A DNA stretch of 42,248 nucleotides from Micromonospora sp. ATCC 39149 (lineage in GTDB: Bacteria; Actinomycetota; Actinomycetes; Mycobacteriales; Micromonosporaceae): assembly GCF_000158815.1 (NCBI RefSeq), contig NZ_GG657738.1:6601855-6644102 (forward strand), read 5' to 3'. Made by a program: the position numbers and the translations under genes. Positions 14,107-23,687 of this stretch are shown here, in pieces; position 1 is the first letter of the stretch; each line of letters starts with the position of its first letter. The notes under the pieces are model-generated. The model made no database searches and was not told the origin of the DNA. It saw only the letters and a program-made list of their open reading frames with translations.

Positions 14107-17100
14107 GTGCGGACTTCGTTGCTGGATGTGCTGTCAGACCGGATCATCGTCGCCGACGGCGCGATGGCGACGATGCTTCAGGCAGCCGACCTGACCCTGG
14201 ACGACTTCGAGGGGCACGAGGGCTGCAACGAGATCCTCAACGTCACACGCCCGGACGTGATCCATGGGGTGCACGACGCCTACCTGGCGGCCGGCGCGGA
14301 CTGCGTCGAGACGAACACCTTCGGCGCGAACCTGGCCAACCTCGCTGAGTACGACCTCCAGCACCGGATCAGGGAGCTGTCCGAGACGGGCGCGCGAATC
14401 GCCCGCCGGGCCGCCGACGCGTGGAGCACCGCCGAACGGCCCCGGTTCGTGCTCGGCGCCATCGGCCCGGGCACGAAGCTGCCCACCCTCGGGCACGCCG
14501 CGTACGCGACGCTGCGCGACGCGTACCAGGAGAACGCGGCCGGCCTGCTCGCTGGCGGGGCGGACGCGTTGATCATCGAGACGTGCCAGGACCTGCTCCA
14601 GGTGAAGGCGGCGGTGGTCGGGTCCCGCCGGGCCATGGCCGAGGCCGGGCAGAGCGCGCCGCTGATCTGCCACGTCACCGTGGAGACCACCGGCACGATG
14701 CTGCTGGGCAGCGAGATCGGCGCGGCGCTGACCGCCCTGGAGCCGCTGGGCATCGACCTGATCGGGCTCAACTGCGCGACGGGGCCGGCGGAGATGAGCG
14801 AGCACCTGCGCTACCTGTCCCAGCACGCCCGGGTGCCGCTGTCGGTGATGCCGAACGCCGGCCTGCCGCAGCTCACCGCCGACGGCGCGGTGTACCCGCT
14901 GACCCCGGTGGAACTGGCCGACGCGCTGGAGCGGTTCGTCGCCGAGTACGGGGTGGCGCTGGTCGGCGGGTGCTGTGGGACGACCCCGGAGCACATTCGG
15001 ATGGTCGCCGAGCGGCTGCACGGGGTGCGGCCGGGCACCCGCGAGCCGCGCGCCGACGCCGGGGTCTCCTCGATCTACCACCACGTGCCGTTCGCCCAGG
15101 ACGCCAGCGTGCTGATGGTGGGGGAGCGGACCAACGCCAACGGCTCGAAGGCGTTCCGCGAGGCGATGCTGGCCGGTGACTGGCAGGCATGTGTGGAGAT
15201 CGCCCGCAGCCAGGCCCGGGACGGCTCGCACCTGCTGGACCTGTGCGTGGACTACGTTGGCCGCGACGGCACCCGGGACATGCGGGAACTGGCCGGGCGG
15301 TTCGCCACCGCGTCCACGTTGCCGATCATGCTGGACTCGACCGAGCCGCAGGTCATCGAGGCCGGGCTGGAGATGCTCGGCGGGCGCTGCGTGGTCAACT
15401 CGGTCAACTTCGAGGACGGCGACGGGCCGGGTTCCCGTTACGCCCGGGTGATGCCGGTCATCGCCGAGCACGGGGCGGCGGTGGTGGCGCTGCTCATCGA
15501 CGAGGAGGGCCAGGCCCGCACAACGGAGTGGAAGGTGCGGGTCGCGCAGCGGCTGATCGAGGATCTGACCGGTCGGTGGGGGCTGCGCCGGGCGGACATC
15601 CTGATCGACGCGCTGACCTTCCCGATCGCCACCGGGCAGGAGGAGACCCGGCGCGACGGCATCGCCACGATCGAGGCGATCCGGGAAATCGCCCGCCGTT
15701 GGCCGGGGGTGAACTTCACGCTGGGCATCTCGAACGTGTCGTTCGGGCTGAACCCGGCGGCCCGGCAGGTGCTCAACTCGGTCTTCCTGCACGAGTGCGT
15801 GCAGGCGGGGCTGACGTCAGCGATCGTGCACGCCAGCAAGATCCTGCCGATGTCGAAGATCCCGCAGGAGCAGCGCGAGATCGCCCTGGACCTGGTCTAC
15901 GACCGGCGCCGCGAGGGCTACGACCCGGTGCAGCGGTTTATCGAGGTCTTCGAGGGGGTGGACGCCTCCTCGGCGCGGGCGACCCGGGCGGAGGAGTTGG
16001 CGGCGCTGCCGCTGGACGAGCGGCTGCGGCGGCGAATCGTCGACGGCGAGCGCAACGGCCTGGAGGCCGACCTCGACGCGGCGATGGCCGGGGGCAGGTC
16101 ACCACTGTCGATCATCAACGAACTGCTGCTGGACGGCATGAAGGTGGTCGGGGAGCTGTTCGGCTCGGGCCAGATGCAACTGCCGTTCGTGCTCCAGTCG
16201 GCCGAGGTGATGAAAACGGCGGTGGCCTACCTGGAGCCGCACATGGAGAAGGCCGACGACGGCGGCAAGGGCCGGATCGTGCTGGCCACCGTCAAGGGCG
16301 ACGTGCACGACATCGGCAAGAACCTGGTGGACATCATCCTGTCCAACAACGGCTACGAGGTCGTCAACATCGGCATCAAGCAGCCGATCAACGCGATCCT
16401 CGATGCGGCCGAGCAGCACCGGGCCGACGCGATCGGGATGTCGGGGCTGCTGGTCAAGAGCACGGTCATCATGAAGGAGAACCTGGCCGAGATGGCCGAG
16501 CGCGGGGTCGCGCAGCGCTGGCCGGTGCTGCTCGGCGGGGCGGCGCTGACCCGGGCGTACGTGGAGGACGACCTGCGGGCGATGTTCCCCGGCCAGGTTC
16601 ACTACGCCCGGGACGCCTTCGAGGGGCTGTCGCTGATGGAGCGGGTGATGACGGCCAAGCGGGGTGGCGCGCCAGTGGTGGACCCGCAGCGGGAGGCGGC
16701 CCTGGCGGCGCGCCGGCAGCGTCGCGAGCGGCAGCGGGCGATGGTCGGCGAGGCGCTGCCGGGGCTGAACGACGCGTCGGTGCGTTCGGACGTGGCGGTC
16801 GACGTGGAGGTGCCGACGCCGCCGTTCTTCGGCACCCGGGTGGTGAAGGGCCTGCCGCTGGCGGAGTACGCGGCGCTGCTCGACGAGCGGGCGACGTTCC
16901 TGGGGCAGTGGGGGCTGCGGGGCGCGCGGGGCGGCAAGGGCCCATCGTACGAGGAATTGGTGGAGAGCGAGGGTCGGCCCCGGCTGCGGTACTGGCTGGA
17001 CCGGCTGACCGCCGACAAGGTCCTCGAGGCGGCCGTGGTGTACGGGTACTTCCCGGCGTACTCGGAGGGCAACGACCTGGTGGTGCTGGACGAGAACGGG

Positions 17101-17622
17101 CACGCCGAGCGGGCTCGGTTCTCGTTCCCGAGGCAGCGGCAGGAGCGGCGGCTGTGTCTGGCCGACTTCTTCCGGCCGAAGGGCGACCGGCTCGACGTGG
17201 TGGCGTTGCAGTTGGTGACCGTCGGGCAGCCGATCAGCGAGTACACGGCGAAGATGTTCGCCGGCAACGCCTACCGTGACTACCTGGAGGTGCACGGCCT
17301 GTCGGTGCAGCTCACGGAGGCGCTGGCGGAGTACTGGCACCGGCGGATCCGGGCGGAGCTGACGCTGCCGGGCGGCCGTACGGTGGGCGACGACGATCCG
17401 GCGGACCTGGCGGGCTTGCTGCGCACCGACTACCGGGGCTGCCGGTACGCGTTCGGCTACCCGGCCTGCCCGGACCTGGAGGACCGGGCGAAGATCGTGG
17501 ACCTGCTGGGCGCCGACCGGATCGGGGTGGAGCTGTCGGAGGAGTTCCAGCTGGTGCCGGAGCAGGCGACCGACGCGATCGTGGTGCACCATCCGGAGGC
17601 GAACTACTTCAACGCCAAGTGA
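14107..17622 (+). CDS. metH: Cobalamin-dependent methionine synthase
   Basis: A 1171-residue four-module enzyme that transfers the methyl group of 5-methyl-tetrahydrofolate through cobalamin to homocysteine. The homocysteine domain has zinc ligands C223, C289 and C290 (GGCCGTTPEH). The pterin domain follows (GERTNANGSKAF near 340, then NSVNFEDGDG). The cobalamin module has D732-V-H734-D-I-G737 as the lower-axial-ligand motif. The C-terminal reactivation domain ends HHPEANYFNAK. The GTG at 14107 gives the usual RTSLLDVLSDRIIVADGAM start. No cobalamin riboswitch is recognisable upstream, but a compound inverted repeat is. The gene is monocistronic by context. Confidence 0.97.
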   Translation: MRTSLLDVLSDRIIVADGAMATMLQAADLTLDDFEGHEGCNEILNVTRPDVIHGVHDAYLAAGADCVETNTFGANLANLAEYDLQHRIRELSETGARIARRAADAWSTAERPRFVLGAIGPGTKLPTLGHAAYATLRDAYQENAAGLLAGGADALIIETCQDLLQVKAAVVGSRRAMAEAGQSAPLICHVTVETTGTMLLGSEIGAALTALEPLGIDLIGLNCATGPAEMSEHLRYLSQHARVPLSVMPNAGLPQLTADGAVYPLTPVELADALERFVAEYGVALVGGCCGTTPEHIRMVAERLHGVRPGTREPRADAGVSSIYHHVPFAQDASVLMVGERTNANGSKAFREAMLAGDWQACVEIARSQARDGSHLLDLCVDYVGRDGTRDMRELAGRFATASTLPIMLDSTEPQVIEAGLEMLGGRCVVNSVNFEDGDGPGSRYARVMPVIAEHGAAVVALLIDEEGQARTTEWKVRVAQRLIEDLTGRWGLRRADILIDALTFPIATGQEETRRDGIATIEAIREIARRWPGVNFTLGISNVSFGLNPAARQVLNSVFLHECVQAGLTSAIVHASKILPMSKIPQEQREIALDLVYDRRREGYDPVQRFIEVFEGVDASSARATRAEELAALPLDERLRRRIVDGERNGLEADLDAAMAGGRSPLSIINELLLDGMKVVGELFGSGQMQLPFVLQSAEVMKTAVAYLEPHMEKADDGGKGRIVLATVKGDVHDIGKNLVDIILSNNGYEVVNIGIKQPINAILDAAEQHRADAIGMSGLLVKSTVIMKENLAEMAERGVAQRWPVLLGGAALTRAYVEDDLRAMFPGQVHYARDAFEGLSLMERVMTAKRGGAPVVDPQREAALAARRQRRERQRAMVGEALPGLNDASVRSDVAVDVEVPTPPFFGTRVVKGLPLAEYAALLDERATFLGQWGLRGARGGKGPSYEELVESEGRPRLRYWLDRLTADKVLEAAVVYGYFPAYSEGNDLVVLDENGHAERARFSFPRQRQERRLCLADFFRPKGDRLDVVALQLVTVGQPISEYTAKMFAGNAYRDYLEVHGLSVQLTEALAEYWHRRIRAELTLPGGRTVGDDDPADLAGLLRTDYRGCRYAFGYPACPDLEDRAKIVDLLGADRIGVELSEEFQLVPEQATDAIVVHHPEANYFNAK

Positions 17623-17686
17623 CGCCGTGAGCGCTCTGACCTGCGGCCGACCCGGAAAGGAGGGTCGCAGCACCGGAGGGGCCACG

Positions 17687-18193
17687 TCAGTGCGCTCGCG
17701 TACGCCCTTGCGCCGCACGTTGTCCTGTTGCGGGATCGTCAATCGGTCCGGTGCGCAGGCATCGCGCCAGGATGGGGATCATCACCGTCGCAGGGACGAG
17801 GTGTAGCCCGAGGAGGGCGGTGGTGGCGGCGGTTTCTGCTCCGGAGAGGAGGGGCGGGACCAACGAGATCGCGGTCAGCGACACTGCCGTCCACACGAAT
17901 CGTTTGGCGGGGCGAGCGCTCCAACGAAGAAGAGCCACGGCAATGACGATGCCCACGACCGAGAAGAAGCCGGTCACCACGGCGAACCCGGACAACGGTA
18001 TCGTCTCGCCACCATCGGGGACCTCGAAGTCGACGCCGACGGCCTGGGCAAGCGCAGCGGCGAGGGTGGTGACCACCGTCGCTGCGAGCGTGGCAATGAA
18101 GCCGGTGCCGGCGAGCCCGCGGAGTCGGTGGGTGTGGCTCGTCTGGCCCGATGCCGGGCCTGGGACGATCCCGGTGTCATTCATGCTGTGCAT
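17687..18193 (-). CDS. DUF6069-like membrane protein
   Basis: A 168-residue protein with four predicted membrane helices (about 33-55, 70-90, 97-118 and 124-145), typical of the DUF6069 family of unknown function. The ATG at 18193 has GGAGGA 5 nt upstream, which favours it over the second Met three codons in. It lies downstream of the ECF sigma factor gene on the same strand across a 184-nt gap and may be its target or partner. Codon use looks less GC-biased than in neighbouring metH, so transfer is possible. Confidence 0.75.
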   Translation of the reverse strand: MHSMNDTGIVPGPASGQTSHTHRLRGLAGTGFIATLAATVVTTLAAALAQAVGVDFEVPDGGETIPLSGFAVVTGFFSVVGIVIAVALLRWSARPAKRFVWTAVSLTAISLVPPLLSGAETAATTALLGLHLVPATVMIPILARCLRTGPIDDPATGQRAAQGRTRAH

Positions 18194-18377
18194 GTCGTTC
18201 CTCCATCATCGGCAACTGGCGTACGGGGTGCGTTGACTGGCATGTGACGGTCCTGGCCCTGGGGTGACGATGCGCCCTGCACCCGCCTGGGGGTGACGAC
18301 GCCGGACGCGTTTCACCACTGCGCCGCGACCACCGCGACACGTGCGCCACCGCGCAGCGCGAGCGTCCACACCGGGG

Positions 18378-19376
18378 CTACTCCGTGCCGTCCGCCGGTA
18401 GGCGCTCCGGCAGCCCGAGCCGCGGGAACTGGTCGTCGTGAAACATGAAGATCTCGGTGATCGCCCCGCTGGTGACGCGCAGGACGTCGATCGTCAATGG
18501 CAGGTACGCGTCTTCGCGCTCCTGCCAGATGTAGAAGGCGACGGCGGGCTGCCGGTTGACGGAGGTGCGGATGCCGCGCAGGCCCGTCATGCCCTCGAAG
18601 CCATCCTCGACCCAACTGTTCACCACCGCGTCGCGGCCGACGCACAGGCCCGGCGTGGGCGGCATCGAGCAGCGGACGTCGTCCCGTAGCAGGGCAGCGA
18701 GCACGTCGACGTCCGTGGCTACGCTCGCGTCGGTAAATCGGCGCACCAGCTCGCGCGTCCCTGCGTCCTCCTCACCGCCGGTCCAGTCCTGCCGCTCGGC
18801 GGGCAGGTGCTCCCGCATGCCGGCGCGCGCCCGCTGCAGCGCGCTGTTCACGGAGTTGACGGAGTCCCCGAGGAACTCCGCGACGTCCTTCGCCGGCCAG
18901 CCGAGCACGTCCCGCAGGATCAGCACGGCCCGCGGTCGCGGCGCGAGGTGCTGGACCGCGACCAGGTACGCCAGCTCGATCGTCTCCCGCGCGACGGCGA
19001 CGGTCTCCGGCTCGTCCGCATAGCCCGCGGGCAGCTCGTCGAGCAGCCGGTCCGGGTAGGGCTGCAGCCACGGCACCTCGCCGCCGGTCGCGGGCTCCGG
19101 CCGGCGCTTGGCGAGCAGGTCCAGGCAGGCGTTGGTGGCGATCCGGTACAGCCAGGCCCGGAACGTCGACCGCCCCTCGAAGGTCTCCCGCCGCCGCCAG
19201 GCACGGAGGAATGTCTCCTGCACGGTGTCCTCGGCGTCCTCGAACGACCCGAGCATCCGGTAGCAGTGCACGTGCAGCTCCCGTCGGTGCCGCTCCGCCA
19301 GCCCAGAAAACGCCGGCTCGTCGACCTCGCCCAGACCGCTCACGCCCAGTTCCTCCAGCCGCGTGTCCGCACCCAT
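18378..19376 (-). CDS. ECF sigma factor with C-terminal SnoaL-like domain
   Basis: A 332-residue sigma-70 family factor of the SigG/SigX5 type (TIGR02960-like). Sigma region 2 is at about 22-90 (HVHCYRMLGSFEDAEDTVQE, then FRAWLYRIATNACLD) and region 4 at about 135-190 (RAVLILRDVLGWPAKDVAEF). A SnoaL-like domain of about 120 residues replaces a separate anti-sigma factor; in such families the fused domain modulates promoter binding. The start at 19376 is chosen because GGAAGG lies 8 nt upstream, and the longer open frame to 19526 shows no conserved sequence. No anti-sigma gene is adjacent. The DUF6069 gene follows on the same strand. Confidence 0.92.
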   Translation of the reverse strand: MGADTRLEELGVSGLGEVDEPAFSGLAERHRRELHVHCYRMLGSFEDAEDTVQETFLRAWRRRETFEGRSTFRAWLYRIATNACLDLLAKRRPEPATGGEVPWLQPYPDRLLDELPAGYADEPETVAVARETIELAYLVAVQHLAPRPRAVLILRDVLGWPAKDVAEFLGDSVNSVNSALQRARAGMREHLPAERQDWTGGEEDAGTRELVRRFTDASVATDVDVLAALLRDDVRCSMPPTPGLCVGRDAVVNSWVEDGFEGMTGLRGIRTSVNRQPAVAFYIWQEREDAYLPLTIDVLRVTSGAITEIFMFHDDQFPRLGLPERLPADGTE

Positions 19377-19623
19377 CACGTCATCCTTCCGCCTCGCCGT
19401 GTCCCGTCGTAGGTGTGACGGGTACGGGCGCGACAACTCATCACCAGGGTCGGTCGGCATGGCTGATCCAGTGACCGATCCGGTCGGTGTCGGCGAATCA
19501 GGTCGGCGAGGACCTGGTACACCCATGGCATTCCACCTTGCCCGCCGGCACGCAACCCGGCCGCGAGCAACGCCATGTGACGCGGCGGGCCGGGCGTCGC
19601 GGGGCGGCTCGCGTTTCGGGCGG

Positions 19624-19629
19624 TAGAGT
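19624..19629 (+). promoter_or_regulatory. -10 element, leaderless methyltransferase promoter
   Basis: TAGAGT, 6 nt before the GTG at 19636. Confidence 0.6.
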
Positions 19630-19635
19630 GCCGGC

Positions 19636-20478
19636 GTGGCGGACGGCTGGGTGTGGGACGAGTCCCTCTTCGAGGGCGCCGCCGCGTACTACGAGCGAGG
19701 CCGGCTGCCGTACGCGGAGGGTTTCGCGGCGGCCCTGGCGAACGCGCTCGGCCTGGACGGCTTGGGGCGGTTGCTGGACGTGGGGTGCGGCCCGGGGACG
19801 GTGACGGTGCCGCTGGCCGGGTGGTTCGCCGAGGCGGTGGGGGTGGATCCCGACGCCGGGATGCTGGCGCGGGCGCGGCTGCGGGCCGCGCGCGACGGCG
19901 TGGGCAACGTCCGGTGGGTACGGGCGCGGGCGGAGGACCTGCCCGCCGGGTTGGGCCGGTTCCGGGCGGTGGTGTTCGCGCAGTCGTTCCACTGGACGGT
20001 GCGGGACTCGGTCGCCGCCACGGTGCGGGGGATGTTGCTGCCGGGCGGGGCGTTCGTGCACGTCAGCGACGCCAAGGAGCCGGTGTCGACGGCGGGGTTG
20101 CCGCATCCGGTGCCCCCGTACGCGGCGGTCGCCGAGCTGGTGCGCCGCTACCTGGGGCCGGTACGGCGGGCCGGTCGCGGGTTGCTGCCACACGGGACGC
20201 CGGGCGGCGAGGCGCTGGTCCTGGCCGGGGCGGGGTTCGCCGGCCCGACGCGGTTGCGGGTGCGCTCCCGCGCGGTGGCGTGGCGGTCGGTCGACGACGT
20301 GGTGGCGTGGGTGCATTCGCGGTCGGACGGGGCGCCGCACCTGTTCGGGGCGCGGCTGGCGGAGTTCGACGCCGATCTGCGGGCGTTGCTCAGGGCGTCC
20401 TCGCCGACGGGTTGCTTCGCGGAGCGGGTGCCGGACACGGAGCTGATGATCTGGCGGGTGCCCGGCTCGGGGGAATGA
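19636..20478 (+). CDS. Class I SAM-dependent methyltransferase
   Basis: A 280-residue methyltransferase of the UbiE/Methyltransf_11 type. SAM motif I is LLDVGCGPGTV near residues 45-55, and the FAQSFHWT segment is the motif II/III region. The substrate is unknown; there is no biosynthetic operon around it. The gene is probably transcribed as a leaderless mRNA and converges on the glycosyltransferase gene, with a small hairpin (20479-20506) between them. Confidence 0.9.
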   Translation: MADGWVWDESLFEGAAAYYERGRLPYAEGFAAALANALGLDGLGRLLDVGCGPGTVTVPLAGWFAEAVGVDPDAGMLARARLRAARDGVGNVRWVRARAEDLPAGLGRFRAVVFAQSFHWTVRDSVAATVRGMLLPGGAFVHVSDAKEPVSTAGLPHPVPPYAAVAELVRRYLGPVRRAGRGLLPHGTPGGEALVLAGAGFAGPTRLRVRSRAVAWRSVDDVVAWVHSRSDGAPHLFGARLAEFDADLRALLRASSPTGCFAERVPDTELMIWRVPGSGE

Positions 20479-20506
20479 CCGTCCGACCGAGTGTCCGGCC
20501 GGACGG
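20479..20506. terminator. Possible bidirectional terminator
   Basis: CCGTCCG (20479-20485) and CGGACGG (20500-20506) form a 7-bp stem between two convergent genes. Confidence 0.4.
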
Positions 20507-20547
20507 CACGGGGCCGGCCGGCGGGACCAGGGCGGGTGTGGGGCCGG

Positions 20548-21509
20548 TCAGCCGGTGGCGTTCGACGCGGCGGCGGGCGCCTGCACCAGCGGCCCCTGCA
20601 CCGAGCGGCCGATGCGGGGGCCTCGGCGAGGAGGTGGGCACGCCAGCGCCGCCACAGCGGGGTCATCCGGGAGGTCAGCAGGACGACGTCGACGGCGTCG
20701 TCGGGCAGGACGGTGCGGATGTCGAGGGCGTGGCGGGCGGGGCGCGCCGGGTCGCCGGGGAGCCGGGCGAGCAGCGTCTCGTCGTAGTCGAACAGGTGGG
20801 CGGGCGGAAACCCGGCCGGCAGTTCGCCGCCGCAGCCGAACACGGCGATCCGCGCGCCGGGTGGCACGGTGTCGCGCAGCCGGGCCAGTTCCGCGGTGAC
20901 GTCGAGGGCGCGGAGCTGCCAGGTCAGGGGGACGCGGGACAGGTCGAAGGCGGTGCTGGCGAACGTGGCGTGCCGGCCGTCCCAAAAGGAGGCAAGGGTG
21001 CCGAAGGCGCGGACGATCTCCTCCGGGCTGCGGTCGCGGGTTGCGGCCTCCAGGCCGGGGGTGGGGTCGTCGGGCCGGTAGCCGTAGGTGTAGCCGAGGA
21101 CGGCGCGGGTTGGCCCGGGTCGGGCGTGGGCGGCGAGGAAGTCGGGGCCGGGCAGCACGCCGGTGTCGACGAACGCGAGGATGCCGCCGGCTGCGAGCCG
21201 GGTGCCGGCGTTGCGGGCGGCGGCGGCGCGGAAGCCGAGGTCGGGCTGGAAGTGGTAGCGCAGGCAGAGCCGGTCGGTGAACGCGTCGACGATCTGCGGG
21301 GTGTCGTCGGTGGAGCCGTCGTCGGCGACGACCACCTCGTAGCGCTCGGTGGGCATCCGCTGGCCGGCGAGCGCGGCCAGGGTGCCGCGCAGCAGCGGCG
21401 AACGGTTGTAGGCGGGGACGATGACTGAGATCAGTGGTGCGGCGGCAGATGACTTCGTAGTGCGGGAAGACGCGGCCCGCTGCGGCGTTCCGGCATCGCC
21501 GGGCGTCAT
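20548..21509 (-). CDS. Family 2-type glycosyltransferase, apparent frameshift near the 3' end
   Basis: GT-A fold glycosyltransferase. Visible motifs are SVIVPAYNR at the N-terminus, VVADDGSTDDT (nucleotide-binding Asp pair) and RNAGTRLAAGG. The usual DxD is represented by FVDTGVLPG, so the second Asp is missing. The frame is good from 21509 to about 20620. It then runs into a Pro/Arg-rich sequence antisense to the methyltransferase gene. The alternative frame gives a plausible end, RIGRSVQGPLVQAP through ASNATG, with a stop at 20548-20550. One missing G in the G5 run at 20616-20620 explains the switch. The intact protein would have about 320 residues. Donor and acceptor are unknown. Confidence 0.78.
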
Positions 21510-21618
21510 TGTCGGGCATCCACGTACGCCGAAGACTGCCCGCCGCGGCGGCGCGGCGCGGGGCCGGCGACATCCCGAAATATGGGAGATGATCGCGACT
21601 TCTGGCACGGTTGACGCC

Positions 21619-22725
21619 ATGGCCGCCCTTCTCCGTTCGCGCGTCACCGACTGGACCCTCACCGTGCCCGTGCTGGCCGTGGTGATCCTGGCTCTGACCT
21701 GGGGCAGGGAGCTGCCCCCGCTGGTCGTAGGTGTGGTTGCCACGTTCCTCGCCGGGGCGGTGCTCGCGGCCGTGCACCACGCGGAGGTGGTCGCCCACAA
21801 GGTGGGGGAGCCGTTCGGCTCACTGGTCCTCGCCGTCGCGGTCACGGTGATCGAGGTGGCCCTGATCGTCACCCTGATGATCAGCGGCGGGGACAAGACG
21901 CAGGCGCTGGCCCGGGACACGGTCTTCGCCGCCGTAATGATCACCTGCAACGGCATTCTCGGCCTGTCCCTGCTGCTCGGGGCCCTGCGCCGCCGGGTCG
22001 CGGTGTTCAACCCCGAGGGCACCGGCGGGGCCCTGGCCACCGTGGCGACCCTGGCCACTCTCAGCCTGGTGGTGCCGACCTTCACCACCAGCCGGCCCGG
22101 CCCCGAGTTCTCCCCGCCGCAGCTCGCCTTCGCCGCCGTGGCGTCGCTCGCCCTGTACGGGCTGTTCGTGCTGGTGCAGACCGGCCGGCACCGCGACTAT
22201 TTCCTGCCCGTCACCGCGGACGGGACGGTCGCCGACGCCGACGCCGACGGGCACGCCGACCCCCCGTCGGCCGGTGCCGCACTGGCCAGCCTGGTGATGC
22301 TGCTGGTGGCGCTGATCGCCGTGGTGGGCCTCGCGAAGATGGTGTCCCCGGCGATCGAGGCCGGGGTGTCGGCGGCGAATTTGCCGCAGTCGTTCGTCGG
22401 CGTCGTGATCGCGCTGCTGGTGCTGCTGCCGGAGACCCTCGCCGCGGCCCGCGCCGCGCGGCGCGACCGGGTGCAGATCAGCCTCAACCTTGCCCTCGGG
22501 TCGGCCATGGCCAGCATCGGGCTGACCATCCCCGCCATCGCGATCGCCTCGATCTGGCTCGACGGGCCGCTGCTGCTCGGGCTGGGCGGCACCCAGCTGG
22601 CCCTGCTGGCGCTGACCGTCGTCGCCGGCGTGCTGACCGTGGTGCCGGGGCGGGCCACCCTGTTGCAGGGCGGCGTGCACCTGGTCCTGCTGGCCGCGTT
22701 CGTCTTCCTCGCCGCCAGCCCCTGA
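21619..22725 (+). CDS. Calcium:proton antiporter (CaCA family, ChaA-like)
   Basis: A 368-residue membrane protein with about eleven hydrophobic helices, close to the length of E. coli ChaA. The two CaCA alpha repeats are visible: GEPFGSLVLAVAVTVIEVAL near residues 63-82 and LPETLAAARAARRD...NLALGSAMASIGLTIP near 270-310, with their central Glu residues. It would export Ca2+ (or Na+/K+) in exchange for protons. The ATG at 21619 gives the usual length; the open frame to 21421 upstream overlaps the divergent glycosyltransferase and is not conserved-looking. Confidence 0.9.
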   Translation: MAALLRSRVTDWTLTVPVLAVVILALTWGRELPPLVVGVVATFLAGAVLAAVHHAEVVAHKVGEPFGSLVLAVAVTVIEVALIVTLMISGGDKTQALARDTVFAAVMITCNGILGLSLLLGALRRRVAVFNPEGTGGALATVATLATLSLVVPTFTTSRPGPEFSPPQLAFAAVASLALYGLFVLVQTGRHRDYFLPVTADGTVADADADGHADPPSAGAALASLVMLLVALIAVVGLAKMVSPAIEAGVSAANLPQSFVGVVIALLVLLPETLAAARAARRDRVQISLNLALGSAMASIGLTIPAIAIASIWLDGPLLLGLGGTQLALLALTVVAGVLTVVPGRATLLQGGVHLVLLAAFVFLAASP

Positions 22726-22843
22726 CCCCACTGGCGGCGCGTTCGCCGTTGATCGTGGCCGGGGATGGTCACCGTACCGCCGGCCGGGCATGATCGGCGG
22801 GGAGCCGGGGTAGAAACCGGCGAGGAGGAGCCGGGGAGGCGCT

Positions 22844-23593
22844 GTGACGGCACGCTCGGGACGTCGACCGGGTGGATCGCTGGTCGGTCTGGTGGCCGCG
22901 TTGGTGCTGGCCGGCGGCTGTGTGGTCGGCGGGGTGAACGAGGGCGAGCCGCAGCGGCCCCTGCCCCAGTCGACCCGCCAACCCACCTCGCCGCAGGCCG
23001 AGCGGACCCGCGCCGACGGCACCACCAGTGTGGCCGAGTTCAAGGAGGACATGACCGTCGCCGTGGACAAGGCCGAGATCTACTGGGCCGCGCAGTTCCG
23101 GGCATCGGGCCGGCGGTTCCAGCCGGTGCGGCGGGTCGTGCCGTACCAGCGGGAGGGCGAGGTCGCCTGCGCCGGGCAGGCGCTGCCCCGCAACAACGCG
23201 GTGTACTGCTCGGCGGGCGACTTCATCGCCTACGACGTCAACTGGTCGGTCGCGGCCTTCCGGCAGGTCGGCGACGCGTTCCTGTACTACCTGCTCGGCC
23301 ACGAGTACGCCCACGGCATCCAGGTGCGCCTCGGCATCCGCGCCAGTTTCACCATCCAGCAGGAGTTGCAGGCCGACTGCATGGCCGGGGCGTACATCGG
23401 CGGCTCGATCGAGGCCGGGCAGCTGCGGCTGGAGGACGGCGACCTCGAGGAGTTCCGGGAAGGGCTGCTCGCCGTCGGCGACGACCCCGACCAGCCGTGG
23501 TTCGCCGAGGGGGCGCACGGCACCGCCGAGCAGCGCTCCGACTCCTTCTTCCGCGGGTACGAGTCGGGCCTGTCGGCCTGCAACCTGGGCTGA
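22844..23593 (+). CDS. Neutral zinc metallopeptidase-like lipoprotein (YpfJ family)
   Basis: A 249-residue secreted protein. A basic N-terminus and hydrophobic helix lead to the lipobox LAGGC with C26 as the lipid-modified residue, so it should be anchored outside the membrane. The metallopeptidase site is H153-E-Y-A-H157 (LGHEYAHGIQ), with a downstream QELQADCMAGAY segment providing the third ligand region. This fits the YpfJ/Zn_peptidase_2 family, whose substrates are mostly unknown. GTG start with GGGGAGG 6 nt upstream. Confidence 0.9.
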   Translation: MTARSGRRPGGSLVGLVAALVLAGGCVVGGVNEGEPQRPLPQSTRQPTSPQAERTRADGTTSVAEFKEDMTVAVDKAEIYWAAQFRASGRRFQPVRRVVPYQREGEVACAGQALPRNNAVYCSAGDFIAYDVNWSVAAFRQVGDAFLYYLLGHEYAHGIQVRLGIRASFTIQQELQADCMAGAYIGGSIEAGQLRLEDGDLEEFREGLLAVGDDPDQPWFAEGAHGTAEQRSDSFFRGYESGLSACNLG

Positions 23594-23687
23594 CAGTGGG
23601 GCCTGGCCGGCCCCGGCAGGGGCCCGGGTCCGGCGGAGCGGGCCGGCTGAGAGGATCGGGTCGCCCCCGCGACCCCTGGAGGACCCA

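Noticed and set aside
14134..17742. Two minus-strand open frames of about 550 codons opposite metH
   Set aside because: These are composition shadows of the high-GC metH gene with no recognisable domain or start signal.
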